From: Zonotrichia leucophrys gambelii
Lineage: Eukaryota > Chordata > Aves > Passeriformes > Passerellidae
Assembly: GCF_028769735.1 (NCBI RefSeq)
Contig: NW_026992284.1
Location: forward strand, 124,001 to 188,000
Length of the DNA stretch: 64,000 nt
Reading direction: 5' to 3'
A model generated the notes under the pieces. It was not told where the DNA came from and searched no databases. It saw nothing but the letters and a program-made list of their open reading frames with translations. Shown one piece after another: positions 1 to 10,145 of this stretch. Every line of letters begins with the position of its first letter. Position 1 is the first letter of the stretch. Both the position numbers and the translations under genes were made by a program.

Positions 1-596
1 GCTCTAGTTTGGAAGCAAGGGTCTTTTTACTCTATCTCTGGAAGCAGGGGCCCCTCTCTCTTTATTCAGGTTTCTTACTAGATAACAGCTTTCTCTGGTA
101 TCCACCCACTCCAGCGTGAGCACTTTTCTCATGAGCTGAGAGTGGATTCTGCATCTCTCATGGACGACATGCATTACAGGGAGACAGTTTGTTTCACCAC
201 AGTCCTCACTATGGCTTGTAGAGGAATTTCGGCTCCGATGCTTGGAGCACCTCCTACCCCTCTTTCTTTTCCACTAACCTTGGTGCTGCCGTGTTTCTTC
301 CTCATATGTCCTCACTTCCTCCTCTTCTCTGACTAGAAGAAAAATTGCTGCTTGTGGGTACCATTACCAACAAGTTTCACTAATTCAAAGATTCCTGCAG
401 AATCCTGCAGTGCCAAGAAGTTGATTTCGTCCAGGTTCCGCATCAGGGAGTCGTCCACCATGTTTTTGCCGTCGGCCACGCGACCCCGCTGACACCACAT
501 AGGCAGTGGCAGCCGCTGCAGCGTTGGCACTATTTAATGCCTTTCTTCAGGTGGGGCACCAGGAAGGAGAAGCTACTGCCCCTGTCGTTTTGCCCG
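1..596 (-). mobile_element. ERVL-type LTR fragment, minus orientation
   Basis: This stretch aligns by eye with the minus-oriented LTR at 17660-18260: same CTCTAGTTTGGAAGCAAG start, same CCACTCCAGCGTGAG segment and same short TATTTAA box. It is therefore the middle part of an avian ERVL-type LTR in reverse orientation. It is cut by the window edge on the left. On the right the similarity stops near 596, where a plus-strand ERVL internal region begins, so it is not the 5' LTR of that element. Confidence 0.75.
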
Positions 597-665
597 CGGG
601 AAATTGAAAGATGAATTGGAAAGGAAGGAGCCATTTGCAGCTTTTGGAAATGGCTTTTCTCAAGT

Positions 666-867
666 GTGAGGGCAAGATATCCATGTAAGGAAGAACTTGT
701 GAAATCCCCAGGGAAGTGGACCACTACAGATGAAGATAGCCAGAACTTGAGAGAACTAGCAGTGCTGGAAATCATCTATAGTGATCTAAAGAATGACAGT
801 GTTTCTAAAGATCCAGAGGATGTCCCTTGTGTGGTAGACAGGGTCAGGCGTTCGGAAGATCTCGCAA
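666..867 (+). pseudogene. gag-like remnant of the ERVL element
   Basis: A short open stretch ahead of the protease in the expected gag position, with an acidic, leucine-rich N-terminal part (LRELAVLEIIYSDLKNDS). I assign it to gag by position and a general resemblance to avian ERVL gag, not by a diagnostic motif. The similarity is interrupted at about 868, where LTR-like sequence begins. Further gag-like sequence without a clear frame lies at 1187-1800. Confidence 0.45.
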
Positions 868-1186
868 TGTTACGGGAAGACAGGGCCCCTGTTCCCTTAG
901 ATAAGAAAATTAACATAGGAATGCAGCCCCCTAAACCAGATGCTGGTAACTTTCCACCCCTACCCAGTAAATTTCCACCCCTTACTAACCATAGATGGTA
1001 AAAGACAGACCCCCCATGACGTAGAAAACCCTAGATTATAAAACCCCACGAGAAGAGATAATAAAGGCCTTTGACCGTCCACCACATTGGTGTCTGCGTG
1101 CTCTTTGGCCCGAGCGACCCTGGAGAGTTTGGGTCGCCGTGCTGTCTCTCCGAACCAGGTCGCCTGCCTTGTATCAGAAGGCAACA
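868..1186 (+). mobile_element. Solo LTR, alpharetrovirus/class II-like
   Basis: The segment starts with TGTTACGGG and ends with GGCAACA. It has a TATA box (ATTATAAAA, 1035-1043) and a polyadenylation signal AATAAA (1060-1065). The signal is followed by CCACCACATTGGTGT, which closely resembles the R region of avian leukosis-type LTRs. It sits inside the gag remnant of the ERVL element. I could not find a clean target duplication, so both ends are approximate. Confidence 0.5.
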
Positions 1187-1825
1187 CCCTTGAACACTGG
1201 CCGTGTGGAGGAAGGTGGTTCAAGGTGCCCCTGCATCATATTCCAGCAGATTGGTATCACTGTATTATCCGCAAATGGATACACCAACTGTAGAGGTGGC
1301 GTCCTCCTGGCTCCGAAATGTAGAAGAAACTCTGGCTACTCCCTCATCCCGATGAGCCAGTACCCCAACTTTTAGGGGCAGCCCAAGAGATCAGTCCTAT
1401 CCAACCCCGGTCAGAGGGAAGGGAAGCCCCAAGAACAGGCCATGTAATGAACTCTGGTTCTTTCTGCGTGACCGGGGGAGGACATGAGGAAGTGGGATGG
1501 TGAACCCACCTTTAAGCTGAAAGCCCGTGTCCATGAACTGAGAGGGAAAAGACCTGTTAAGAAGGGGCCACCCAAGAAGACAGTCAGTGTAGTTGACACA
1601 GAGAGACCAGAAGACAATCAGCCATCTCCCAGATATAAGAGAACTAAAACCATTTCCTACAGCCCTGATGAGGGCACTTCTGATCTAGCATTGTAAAGGT
1701 CAGATAGTGAATACTCTGACCAGGAACAGGAATAGAGGGTCCCTGCCTTCGGCCAGGAGGCAGAAAGAGATGACTGGATATACTGGACTTTGTGGATTTG
1801 ATGGCCTGGCACATCCGATCCACAG

Positions 1826-2063
1826 AAGTATAAAGCTTTAGTAGATACTGGTGCACTGATGCCATCAAGGCACAAGAGTGCAGAACCTATCTGGATCTCT
1901 GGAATGACAGGGGGATGCCAAGAGTTGTCTGTAATAGAGGCTGAGGTGAGCTTAACAGGGGACAGATGGCAAAAGCATCCCATTGTGATTGGCCCAGAGG
2001 CCCCTTGTATCCTTGGCATCGATTACCTCAGGAGAGGGTACTTCAAGGATCCAAAAGGCTATT
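1826..2063 (+). pseudogene. ERVL aspartyl protease remnant
   Basis: The frame contains ALVDTGA, with the catalytic Asp-Thr-Gly at 1844-1852. It then runs open for about 70 residues to PCILGIDYLRRG, the usual LGxDxL-type motif near the C-terminus of retroviral proteases, and stops at 2063. A functional protease would be a homodimer cleaving Gag-Pol. Here it has lost its upstream fusion frame. It lies directly ahead of the reverse transcriptase, in the standard pro-pol order. Confidence 0.75.
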
Positions 2064-2239
2064 GATGGGCTTTTGGTATAGCTACAGTGAATACAGAGAA
2101 GATGAAACAGTTATCTACCCTGTCTGCCCTCTCAGAAGATCCCTTCACTGTAGGATTGCTGCAGGTGGAAGACCAACAAGTACCAATTGCTACCAGGACA
2201 GTGCATCAGTGGCAATGTCACACAAACTGAGACTCTTTA

Positions 2240-3420
2240 ACTCCTATCCATGAACTAATTTGTCGACTGGAGAGCCAAGGAGTAATCAGCAGAACCTGCT
2301 CACCCTTCAACAGCCCCATATGGCCTTTGCGGAAGTCAAATGGGGAATGGAGGCTGACAGTAGACTATTGGGGTCTGAACAAAGTCACGCCACCTATAAG
2401 TGCTGTTGTACCAGACATGTTGGAACTCCAATATGAGGTGGAGTCAAAACCAGCCAAATGGTATGCCACAACTGACATTGCTAATGCATTTTTCTCAGTC
2501 CCTCTGATGTCAGAGTGCAGACCACAATTTGCTTTTACCTGGAGGGGTGTCCAATACACCTGGAACTGACTGTCCCAAGGGTAGAAACACAGTCCCATCA
2601 TCTGCCATGGCCTGATCCAGACTGCTCTGGAACAGGGTGGAGCTCGAGAGCACCTACAATATATTGATGATATCATTGTGTGGGGTGATATAGCAGAAGT
2701 TTTTGAGAGAGAAAATAAAATGATCCAAATTCTTTTTAAAGCTGGCCTTGCCATAAAACAAAGTAAGGCAAAGGAACCTGCACAGGAGATGCAGTCCTTG
2801 GGAACAAAATGGCAGGATGGATGCTGCCATGTGCCTACAGAGGTGGTTGACAAAATTGCAACTATGTCTCCACCAGCTAATAACAAGGAAACACAAGCTT
2901 TCCTGGGCTTTGTGGGGTTCTGGAGAATGCACATTCCAGGTTATAGTCAGCTTGTGGGCCCCCTCTATCAAGTGACCCAGAAGAAGAACCACTTCGAGTG
3001 AGGCCTTGACCAACAACAGGCTTTTGAGCAGATCAGACAGGAAATAGCCTGTGCAGTAGCTCTTGGGCCTGTTCGGACAGAACCAGATGAGCAAAATATA
3101 CTCTCCACTGCAGCTGGGGAGCAGGGCCTCACCTGAAGCCTCTGGCAAAGAACCGCAGGAGAAACCTGAGGTCGACCACTAGGGTTTTGGAGCTGGAATT
3201 ATCAAGGATCAGAAGCCCACTATACTCCAACTGAAAAAGAGATAATAGCAGCTTACGAGGGGGTTCAAGCCGCCTCAGAAGTTGTTTGGACAGAAATGTG
3301 TCTCCTCTTGGCATCACAATTGTCCATGCTACACTGGATGTTCAAAGGAAACATTCCCTCAAGACATCATGCAACCAGCGTTACATGGAGTAAGTGGGTA
3401 GCATTAATTACACAATGAGC
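2240..3420 (+). pseudogene. ERVL reverse transcriptase remnant
   Basis: Recognisable motifs in order: SNGEWRLTVDY (finger/palm), ATTDIANAFFSVPL (catalytic Asp region, about 2465-2505), FAFTWRGVQYTW (motif near 2535) and QYIDDIIVWG with the YIDD active site at 2660-2671. Thumb and connection similarity (QAFLGFVGFWRMHIPGYSQL) follows to about 3000. The YIDD form, rather than YMDD or YVDD, and the connection sequence suit an ERVL element. A stop follows TWN at about 2569, another ends the frame at 3001, and the connection continues only in pieces. Confidence 0.85.
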
Positions 3421-4010
3421 CCAAATGGGAAAACCCAATTTCCCAGGAATCCTAGAAGAGATTTTGGATTGGCCAGAAGCCAGACATTTTGGAGCATTGC
3501 CTGAGAAGGTGACTTGTGCCCAAGAAGCACCACCATATAATGAGTTACCAGAAAGCAAAAGAAGCTATGCTTTATTTACTGATGGATCCTGCCGAGTGAT
3601 AGAAAACCATCAGAAGTGGAAAACCGCTGTGTGAAGTTGTACACAACAAGTCATTTAGGCTGCTGAAGGGGAAGGTAAATCAAGACCATTTGCAGAGGTG
3701 AAAGCCATTCAACTAGCCCGAGAGATTGCTGAGAGAGAAAAGTGGGCCATACTTTATACAGACTCCTGGATGGTGGTTAATGCCCTATGGAGATGGCTGC
3801 AGCAGTGGAAGAAAAGCAATTGGCAATGCAGGGGTAAACCCATCTGAGCTGCTGCATTATGGCAGGACATTGCTGCACAAATAGAAAACATAACTCTGAA
3901 AGTACATCATGTAGATGCTCAGAAGTTGTGCCACTGAGGAGCATCAAAACAACAAACGGGTAGATAAGGCCACCAAAATCGGAATAGCTCAGGTGGACCT
4001 AGATTTGGAA
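3420..4010 (+). pseudogene. ERVL RNase H remnant
   Basis: The frame reads YALFTDGSCR at about 3567, the first catalytic Asp of RNase H. Downstream is a second block with YTDSWMVVNALWRW (about 3757-3800), the third catalytic Asp. The two blocks are separated by stops and frame changes. The enzyme would have degraded the RNA strand of the RNA/DNA hybrid during reverse transcription; this copy cannot make it. Confidence 0.75.
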
Positions 4011-4059
4011 AGAAAGGGTGAGCTATTTATAGCCCTATGGGCCTCTGAAACATCAGGGC

Positions 4060-4878
4060 ATCTTGGAAGGGATGCAACATAGATGAGCTCATGATCGAGG
4101 GGTAGACCTGAACATGGAGGCTATTTCACAGGTTATCCATCAGTGTGAAACATGCTGCCGTCAAGCGAGCCACACAAGTGAAGCCTTCTTGGAGTGGAGT
4201 GCGTTACTGGGCTTCCACTATGGCGAAGCCTGGCAAATTGATTACATTGGGCCATTGCCAAGGACACACCAAGGCAAGAGTTATATCCTCACCATGGTAG
4301 AGGCCACAACTGGCTGGCTGGAAATGTACCCAGTAAACCATGCCACCACCCAGAACATGATTTCAGGTCTTGAAAGACACATTTTGTGGTGACATGGAAC
4401 CCCAGACAGAATTTGGTCAGACAATGGGACTCATTTTCAAAATAATCTTATAAACTCCTAGGCAAAGAGACATGGAATTAAGTGGATATATAACATTCCC
4501 TATCATCCACAGGCCTCTGGGAAGATTGAAAGCTATAACGGGCCGCTAAAAACTGTGTTAAGGGTGTTAGGTAATGAGGACATGGAAGCACTGGGATGCA
4601 AACTTGGCAGAAGCCACTTGGTTAGTCAACACTAGGGGATCTGCTAACTGCCCTCGTCCTGCCCAAACTAAGCCCTTAGACACTGTGGGAGGAGACAAAG
4701 TCCCTGCACTACACACAGGGAAGTGGCTGGGGAAGTCAGTGTGGATTTCTTCCCCCATGGGAAAAGGCAAACCCATTTGTGGGATTGTCTTTGCCCAAGG
4801 ACCTGGGTGTACTTGGTGGGTGATGCGGGAGGATGGGAAGACTCGGTGTGTACCTCAAGGAGATTCAACCTTTGAGTA
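4060..4878 (+). pseudogene. ERVL integrase remnant
   Basis: An HHCC-like zinc part is visible (QVIHQCETCC at about 4126-4160). The core follows with WQIDYIGPL (first Asp), SDNGTHF (second Asp, about 4420) and GKIESYN (the Glu, about 4520). The C-terminal domain ends in CTWWVMREDGKTRCVPQGD before a stop at 4879. A stop at about 4392 and a frame change near 4570 break it. Integrase inserts viral DNA; all three catalytic residues are still encoded, but in separate frames. Confidence 0.8.
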
Positions 4879-5200
4879 AGAATAACCTATAGTGTAAGTT
4901 GCATGTTACAGAAGGTAAAGCAGCAGGAGGGACATGAACTGACAAAGAATGAATTTTGCAAGGAGCAAGAAGAATGCGATGATGAACAGGGATGGTGGCA
5001 GTGTCTAACCATGAACCATCAAGTGTACTATTTTTCCTGTCCTGACCCCACATCCTGATGGAATGGAGACCACCTGGAGGGATGTGAAAGGATAGGCAAT
5101 AGTTGTTAATAAAATGTATGTTTGGTGTAGAGATAGTTTAAGCATCCTAGTAATGAGATCATATATATTATATGGGATCTGAGCATGACGCAAATGGTAT

Positions 5201-5537
5201 GGAATAAGGGGTAGAGATTGTATTGGGTCTGACCAAGGTAAAGTTCATAGCCCTTACAGTGCTATGCTTTGCATTGGTAGCTGGAAGGGTGTTGATAACA
5301 GACCAGTGTTTTTGCTACTGCTGAGCAGCGCTGTCCCTCTGATATTCCTTCCCCCATCAAAGGGGATGGGAGTGGGCAAGATCCTGGGAGGGGACACAAC
5401 CAGGCCAGCTAACCCAAATTGGCCAAAGGGATATTCCATACCATATGACATCAGCTCAGATATATAAGCTATATGGACATGCCCTGGCTGTGTGCACTGG
5501 CACCCAGAAATCCTGTGTGCTGGGCTGATTCCACAGT
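5201..5537 (+). mobile_element. Polypurine tract and partial 3' LTR of the ERVL element
   Basis: A purine-rich run (5201-5217) is followed at 5219 by TGTATTGGGTCTGACC, a normal LTR start. The block GATATTCCATACCATATGAC and a short TATATAA (about 5460) recur in the LTR at 14941-15448. The 3' part is missing: CR1 sequence starts at about 5538. This supports plus orientation for the whole element. Confidence 0.7.
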
Positions 5538-7195
5538 GTGGGCAGCAGGGGAGGAGGGAATTCTTCCCCTCTGCTCTGGTAAGACCCTACCTGCAGTTCT
5601 GCCTCCAGCTCTAGGGTCCCCAGCACAGAAAGGACATAGACCTGTTAGAGCAAGTTCAGAGGAGGCACCAAGATGATCAGAGGGATGGAGCATCTTTCTG
5701 TCTTGGAGTGAGTTATTACGATTGTATATTTCCTGATCCTCTGCTTTGTGCCCAAAAAATGGTTGCTGTATCTTTAAGGCAAGGGACTGGATGTGTGTGG
5801 GGCTGGGGGTGGGGAGAGCCCCTGTTTCGGTGCAGGCTTTTTTAAAAGCCTTGCTGACCAGGTTTTCCATGGCTCAGTGGATATCGTGAGAGGTGTAAGC
5901 TTGGCCTGGAACCTAGGGGGGTTGGGGGTGGGGCTTGGGGCTCTCTCGCTCTCTTCTGGTTTGGGATTGAGGTGGTGGCCACAAGGAGACACAGTGAGTA
6001 CATCTGACTTGAAACATTGTTGCCCTCTCTTTTTCTTCCTGGCACCACTTCCCTGTTGTTCGGGAGCCCAGAGCCAGCACATGTGGTGCCACCTGGGACT
6101 GGCACCATGCCTCACCGGACCCTGGCCTGCAGTGTGGTGGCTGTGACTACACCTGTGTGTTAGGCTTCAGGACTTTGTTTTGCTGCAGATTCTACACTCT
6201 GAGTCTGCTCGTTTTTTCCCTGTTTCTCAGCCATTTGGGGGTCCAGAGCCAACGTGTGGGGTGCTGCCAGGACTGGGGCTGCCCCCACCGGGCCACTTCT
6301 CTGCACAGTAGCCTGACATTGCTACCAAGCCCTGCCCACCGCCCCAGAATGTGCCAGCTCACAGTGGGGGTACCAGAACCAACTGCTGCCCGTGAGCTTT
6401 GCAAAAGGAGCAATCTCCTGTCCTCCTCTTTGCTCGAGCTCCCACCACCACCACCTGAAGATGTTGCCAAGCTTGTGTCAGAGCGCCCCCTGAAGCCACA
6501 GAGGGCAGCCTCTCTGCCCTGCTAGGAGCAAACAGTGCCCCCTGCCGGTTGTGGTTGCAACTACACCCAAGGGAAAAATTAACAGGCAGGAAAACTTGTT
6601 ATTGTTTTTGTTGTTTGTTCTGATTTATATTTATAGTTAATTTGCCGGTAAAGAAATGTTATTCCTTTCCCCATAATTTTGCCTGGAAACCCTGTAATTT
6701 TGAAGTGATAATTTGGAGGGAGGGGATCATCTTTTCCATTCCGTGAAGATTCCTACCTTCCTTGGCAGACATCTGTCTTTTAAACTGAGACACTTGGCTA
6801 TGAAAAACTGAGAGAATTGGGATTGTTCAGCCTGGAGAAGAGAGGCTCCAGCATGACCTAATTGTGACCTTCCAGGTCCTAAAGGGAGCTGACAAGAAAG
6901 ATGGAGAGAGACTATTTTCAAGGGCCTGGAGTGAGAGGACAAGGGGGAATGGCTTAAAATTGAAAATAAGTAGGTTTAGATTAGATATTAGGAAAAACTC
7001 TGCTGTAAGGAGGGTGAGGCCCTGGCACAGGTTACCCAGAGAAGCTGTGGCTGTCCCATCCCTGGAAGTGCTCAAGGCCAGGTTGGACAGGGCTTGGAAC
7101 AACCTGGTCTAGTGGAAGGCACTCATGGCAGGAAGGGCTGGAATGAGATGAGCTTCAAGGTCCCTTCCAATCCAGGCCATTCTATGATTTTATGA
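5538..7195 (+). mobile_element. CR1 LINE 3' end, split by a solo LTR
   Basis: Two pieces (5538-5698 and 6793-7195) together match the 3' end of an avian CR1: AAGATGATCAGAGGGATGG on the left, then ATTGGGATTGTTCAGCCTGG, TTTAGATTAGATATTAGG and CCATTCTATGATTTTATGA on the right. CR1 elements copy through RNA with their own reverse transcriptase, and copies truncated at the 5' end like this are inert. The break falls inside a conserved segment, so the sequence between is a later insertion. Confidence 0.9.
5699..6792 (+). mobile_element. Solo LTR inside CR1, plus orientation
   Basis: It begins TGTCTTGGAGTGAGTTATTA and ends AACTGAGACA. Both ends match the solo LTR at 10838-11603 read in reverse (TGTCTTGGGGTGATTTTATG ... 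GACTGAGACA), and GCTTTGTGCCCAAAAAA matches internally. It interrupts a CR1 copy. Flanking five-mers are CTTTC and CTTGG, a weak match for a decayed target duplication. The GC-rich open frames inside are not recognisable genes. Confidence 0.65.
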
Positions 7196-9462
7196 ATATC
7201 ACAGAACAAAACTCACACCACAAACCTTCACCTGCTCTGCAATCTCATTACATTTAAAGAGTTACTTGAAGCGAGGCACTGCCCAGTTAAGGACAGATTT
7301 ATTCTATTTTTACCCAAATTCTTCAACAATCTTCATATTCTGCCTAAAGTATCTGAAACTGACAATTCAAAGACAGCAGTGGCAATATTCAAAGGCCAAA
7401 AAGACATTGAGTGACTTCTTGCACAGTGCAAAACAATGCAGTGACTTCAGCAGCAGCAGCAATGGAAAACAGAGAGCGTATCAGCCTGCCTCTAGCTTCA
7501 GAAGTACACTGGTGAGCTGGTAACTGAACTCCTCTGCTAAAGGTGACAACTTGCTTCTCTTCCCCTGGGGTGTCATTAAACTATGAGTTTATAAAATCTC
7601 ACTTAAATAAGACTAAAGAGGGAGGGTTCTTGACCTGATCTAACAATTAATTTTTTTCCATTTACGAGAACAGGCCAGATTTCACTTGCCAATCATAAGT
7701 AACTCACAGGACAGAAATTCTGATCTAAGAGAGTCCAATATTTTGTTGGACCTTTATAATCCTGCAGCCACAGGAAGTGATTGCCCAAAATAAATATTTT
7801 TTAACCCAAAGACACTCGTAATAACACAGTGACTTCTATTTGCCCAGTATGTAAGAAATACCAGGGAATTCACCCATAACCATAAAGCTGCCATATCATT
7901 GTTTAGATTGGGTTTAGAGAAATATAGTAAGGTTGTTGGGATTTTTTGTTTGGGTGTCTTTCTTTTTTTCTCCTCCAGAAATACAAAGGCAGGCATTTAT
8001 CAAATGAACTTCTTGGGATCATTTATTCATGGTATGTAGATAGAGTCCATTTATTCACTCCCATGGAATATGTTATTTGCAGTTCAAAGTACACTACCTG
8101 TGAAACATATTTTGCATTCATGAGGAATGACAAAGACCTTGATGAATTTTTCTCAAGAAGTTTGTATAATCCACATAAAAATTACTTCAATTACAGAGTT
8201 TTCAGACATGGGCTGATTAATTTGGCTGCTTCAAGCCCATCACTGGAACAGGAAGTAATTAGATTCCATGTGTGGTACTTGCATCAATACATATTTAGAA
8301 TGTACTCTGCACCTCTTGTGATATGCTAAGTTGCTTCATCCCCAAAATCCTTCTGTCACAACAGCAATGAATATACTGTTATATTTGGCTTATTCTGTTA
8401 ATCCAATCCTCCACAAACTTCTCTGAAAAGACTTTTGTTAGGTAGCTTGCATTTGGCTTGGTCATAACAGAGAAACACTCCGGGCTTCACAGGGAAGAAG
8501 GGTTTGCCAAAGAGTTTTCATAAATGCAACTTTTAAGGGGCTATTTGGAGTACATTTGATGCAGTGTCATATACAGATACAAAGAAGTTCCAATTAAAAG
8601 GCTTTTGCAACAGCAAGCTGGAAAATAAATAAGACTGCTACCCTCTATTAAATTCTTACTGATGATTCATGACTGATATATCAAATAATGTCTGAAAGAT
8701 CAGGACAACATATATTTTACATTCAGAGAGCTATCTATATAATATTCAGTGCCTATTCAGATAGCACAGACTTTTCAGTGACATGAAAAAATAGCATCTT
8801 AACCTCCCATATTACACAGAAGAAACCCAAGCAGTTTTGGACTCAAAAGATACTGTTCAAAGAGGCAGATTTTACAGTAACAAGTCTACTATAGTCACAA
8901 GAAATGTTTTGCTGAGCTAATTAACAAAAAAAAATGAAATCAGATGAGATGTCAAGAGGAAGGGGGTACTTTATGCCTAATGTATTATTAGGCATTCGCT
9001 CATATGTTCTGTTAGTAAAAGAAACTCTTTAAAATATATATTCCACTGAGAAGCTCATGGTTTAGATCATATTTCAACAGAAACATTTACTAGCAGAATT
9101 GTGAAAACAAGAGCATGTCATGGCAGCTCCTCAGTTTGGTACTTTCCAAGAAAAAAACATGCTTTAAGAAATTATTTGAAAGTAATATTTTAGGATTTAA
9201 TAGACTGAAAAGAGAAGCTTTCTGGTTTTAGGCATCTATTTTTAACCACCTCAATCCCTCAAAGTTTATATCAATGTAAAACAAACAAACAAACAAAAAA
9301 ACCCCCAGCATTTTAGCTGCAACTACAAGCAAAGTATTTCTAGCACTCAGGACTCATGCATTTTCTTCAGCATGTTTTCTATTTTCTATTTCCCCAAAAT
9401 ATGTAAAACCTCAAAATGCTAGACCCAAAGCCACAAGAACAGGACCATATCAGTGTTCTTAC
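7196..9462. other. ZNF131 intron or 3' flank, unique AT-rich sequence
   Basis: No repeat or coding exon of ZNF131 is recognisable here on the minus strand; I searched for the next C2H2 finger without success. The only long frame is on the plus strand at 7946-8329. A short (ACAA)n-like run lies near 9280-9305. Confidence 0.5.
7946..8329 (+). other. Unidentified 127-codon open frame
   Basis: An open frame on the plus strand, antisense to ZNF131. Its codons sit behind a polypyrimidine tract ending in CTCCAG at about 7978, which would serve as a splice acceptor. The predicted peptide is rich in Tyr, Phe and His (for example SLYNPHKNYFNYRVFRHG) and matches no family I recognise. In AT-rich DNA of this size one such frame can arise by chance. 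It could also be a decayed exon or retrocopy. Confidence 0.2.
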
Positions 9463-10145
9463 CTGTGTGCTTTCGGAGGTGCTCTTTAAAATGTCCAAAG
9501 TGATCAAACTGCTTATCACAGTATTGGCATATATGTATTTTCTTGCCAGGTCTTTGCTTCTTGCTAGAACCACCTTCATCAAGGTGGTGACAGGTGAGGT
9601 GTTGTTTCAAAGCACTCTCTCGTAGGTAGCTTTTATTGCATAGATCACACTTGTAACTCTCAGCAGAGTGTGTTTTCATGTGTTCCTTAAAATGGTAAAA
9701 CAATTTAAATGAACGGTTACATTTTTCACAGTGGAATAGATTCTTCACATGCGACACTTGAAGTTCCACAAGTTCAATATCTTCTACCTGTTTGCATGAG
9801 GGATCAGTTGCACCACCTTCTTCTTGAACCTGGCATTTTGTCTCTCCTTGACGATATTTACTGGTGATATCTGCCAAAAGAGCCAAAGCAGATTCATCTG
9901 ATGTACCTGTTGTATGTATGTACTTTATAGATTGCTCTGCAGAAGCTACTTCAAGTGTTTCGATGCTGTCATCTTCCACTTCAATCGTCCCTTCAGCAAT
10001 CTCAACCTCAATTTCAACAGGCTCTGATTCTGCAGATGGCAGTGCTTCTGTGATAACATTAGATGTTTCAGCAATCTTCCTCTTTTTTGCTTTATTTTTA
10101 CCTTGTCTTTGATTTGATTCTAAGGGTGATGAATTTTCTTTGTTC
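9463..10145 (-). CDS. ZNF131: ZNF131 exon: linker region and first three C2H2 zinc fingers
   Basis: A 683-bp exon with acceptor TTTTGCAG just above 10145 and donor GTAAGA just below 9463. It encodes a lysine-rich basic stretch (KNKAKKRKIAETSN, a likely nuclear localisation signal) and acidic Glu/Val-rich sequence. Three C2H2 fingers follow: CEKCNRSFKLFYHFKEHMKTH, KCDLCNKSYLRESALKQHLT and CQYCDKQFDHFGHFKEHLRK, each with its two Cys and two His. ZNF131 is a nuclear BTB/zinc-finger transcriptional regulator. The frame is fully open, so this exon looks preserved. The exon ends right after the HTG linker, so further fingers must be on later exons, which are not in this window. Confidence 0.93.

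Larger units (their letters stand above)
597..5537 (+). mobile_element. Degenerate ERVL-type endogenous retrovirus, internal region and partial 3' LTR
   Basis: An old ERV read left to right: gag-like remnant, aspartyl protease, reverse transcriptase, RNase H and integrase, then a purine-rich tract and the start of a 3' LTR. No env frame was recognised between integrase and LTR, which fits the ERVL group. Frameshifts and stops occur throughout. An alpharetrovirus-like LTR lies within the gag remnant. A fragment of the same pol recurs at 50220-50391, so the family is present at least twice. There is no matching 5' LTR, and the minus-oriented LTR piece to the left is unrelated to it. Confidence 0.8.

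Noticed and set aside
2365..3148. Long minus-strand open frames over the ERVL pol
   Set aside because: They are antisense to the recognised RT motifs (YIDD at 2660-2671) and have no motif of their own.
7946..8329. Missing ZNF131 zinc-finger exon
   Set aside because: It is on the opposite strand to ZNF131 and contains no C2H2 pattern.
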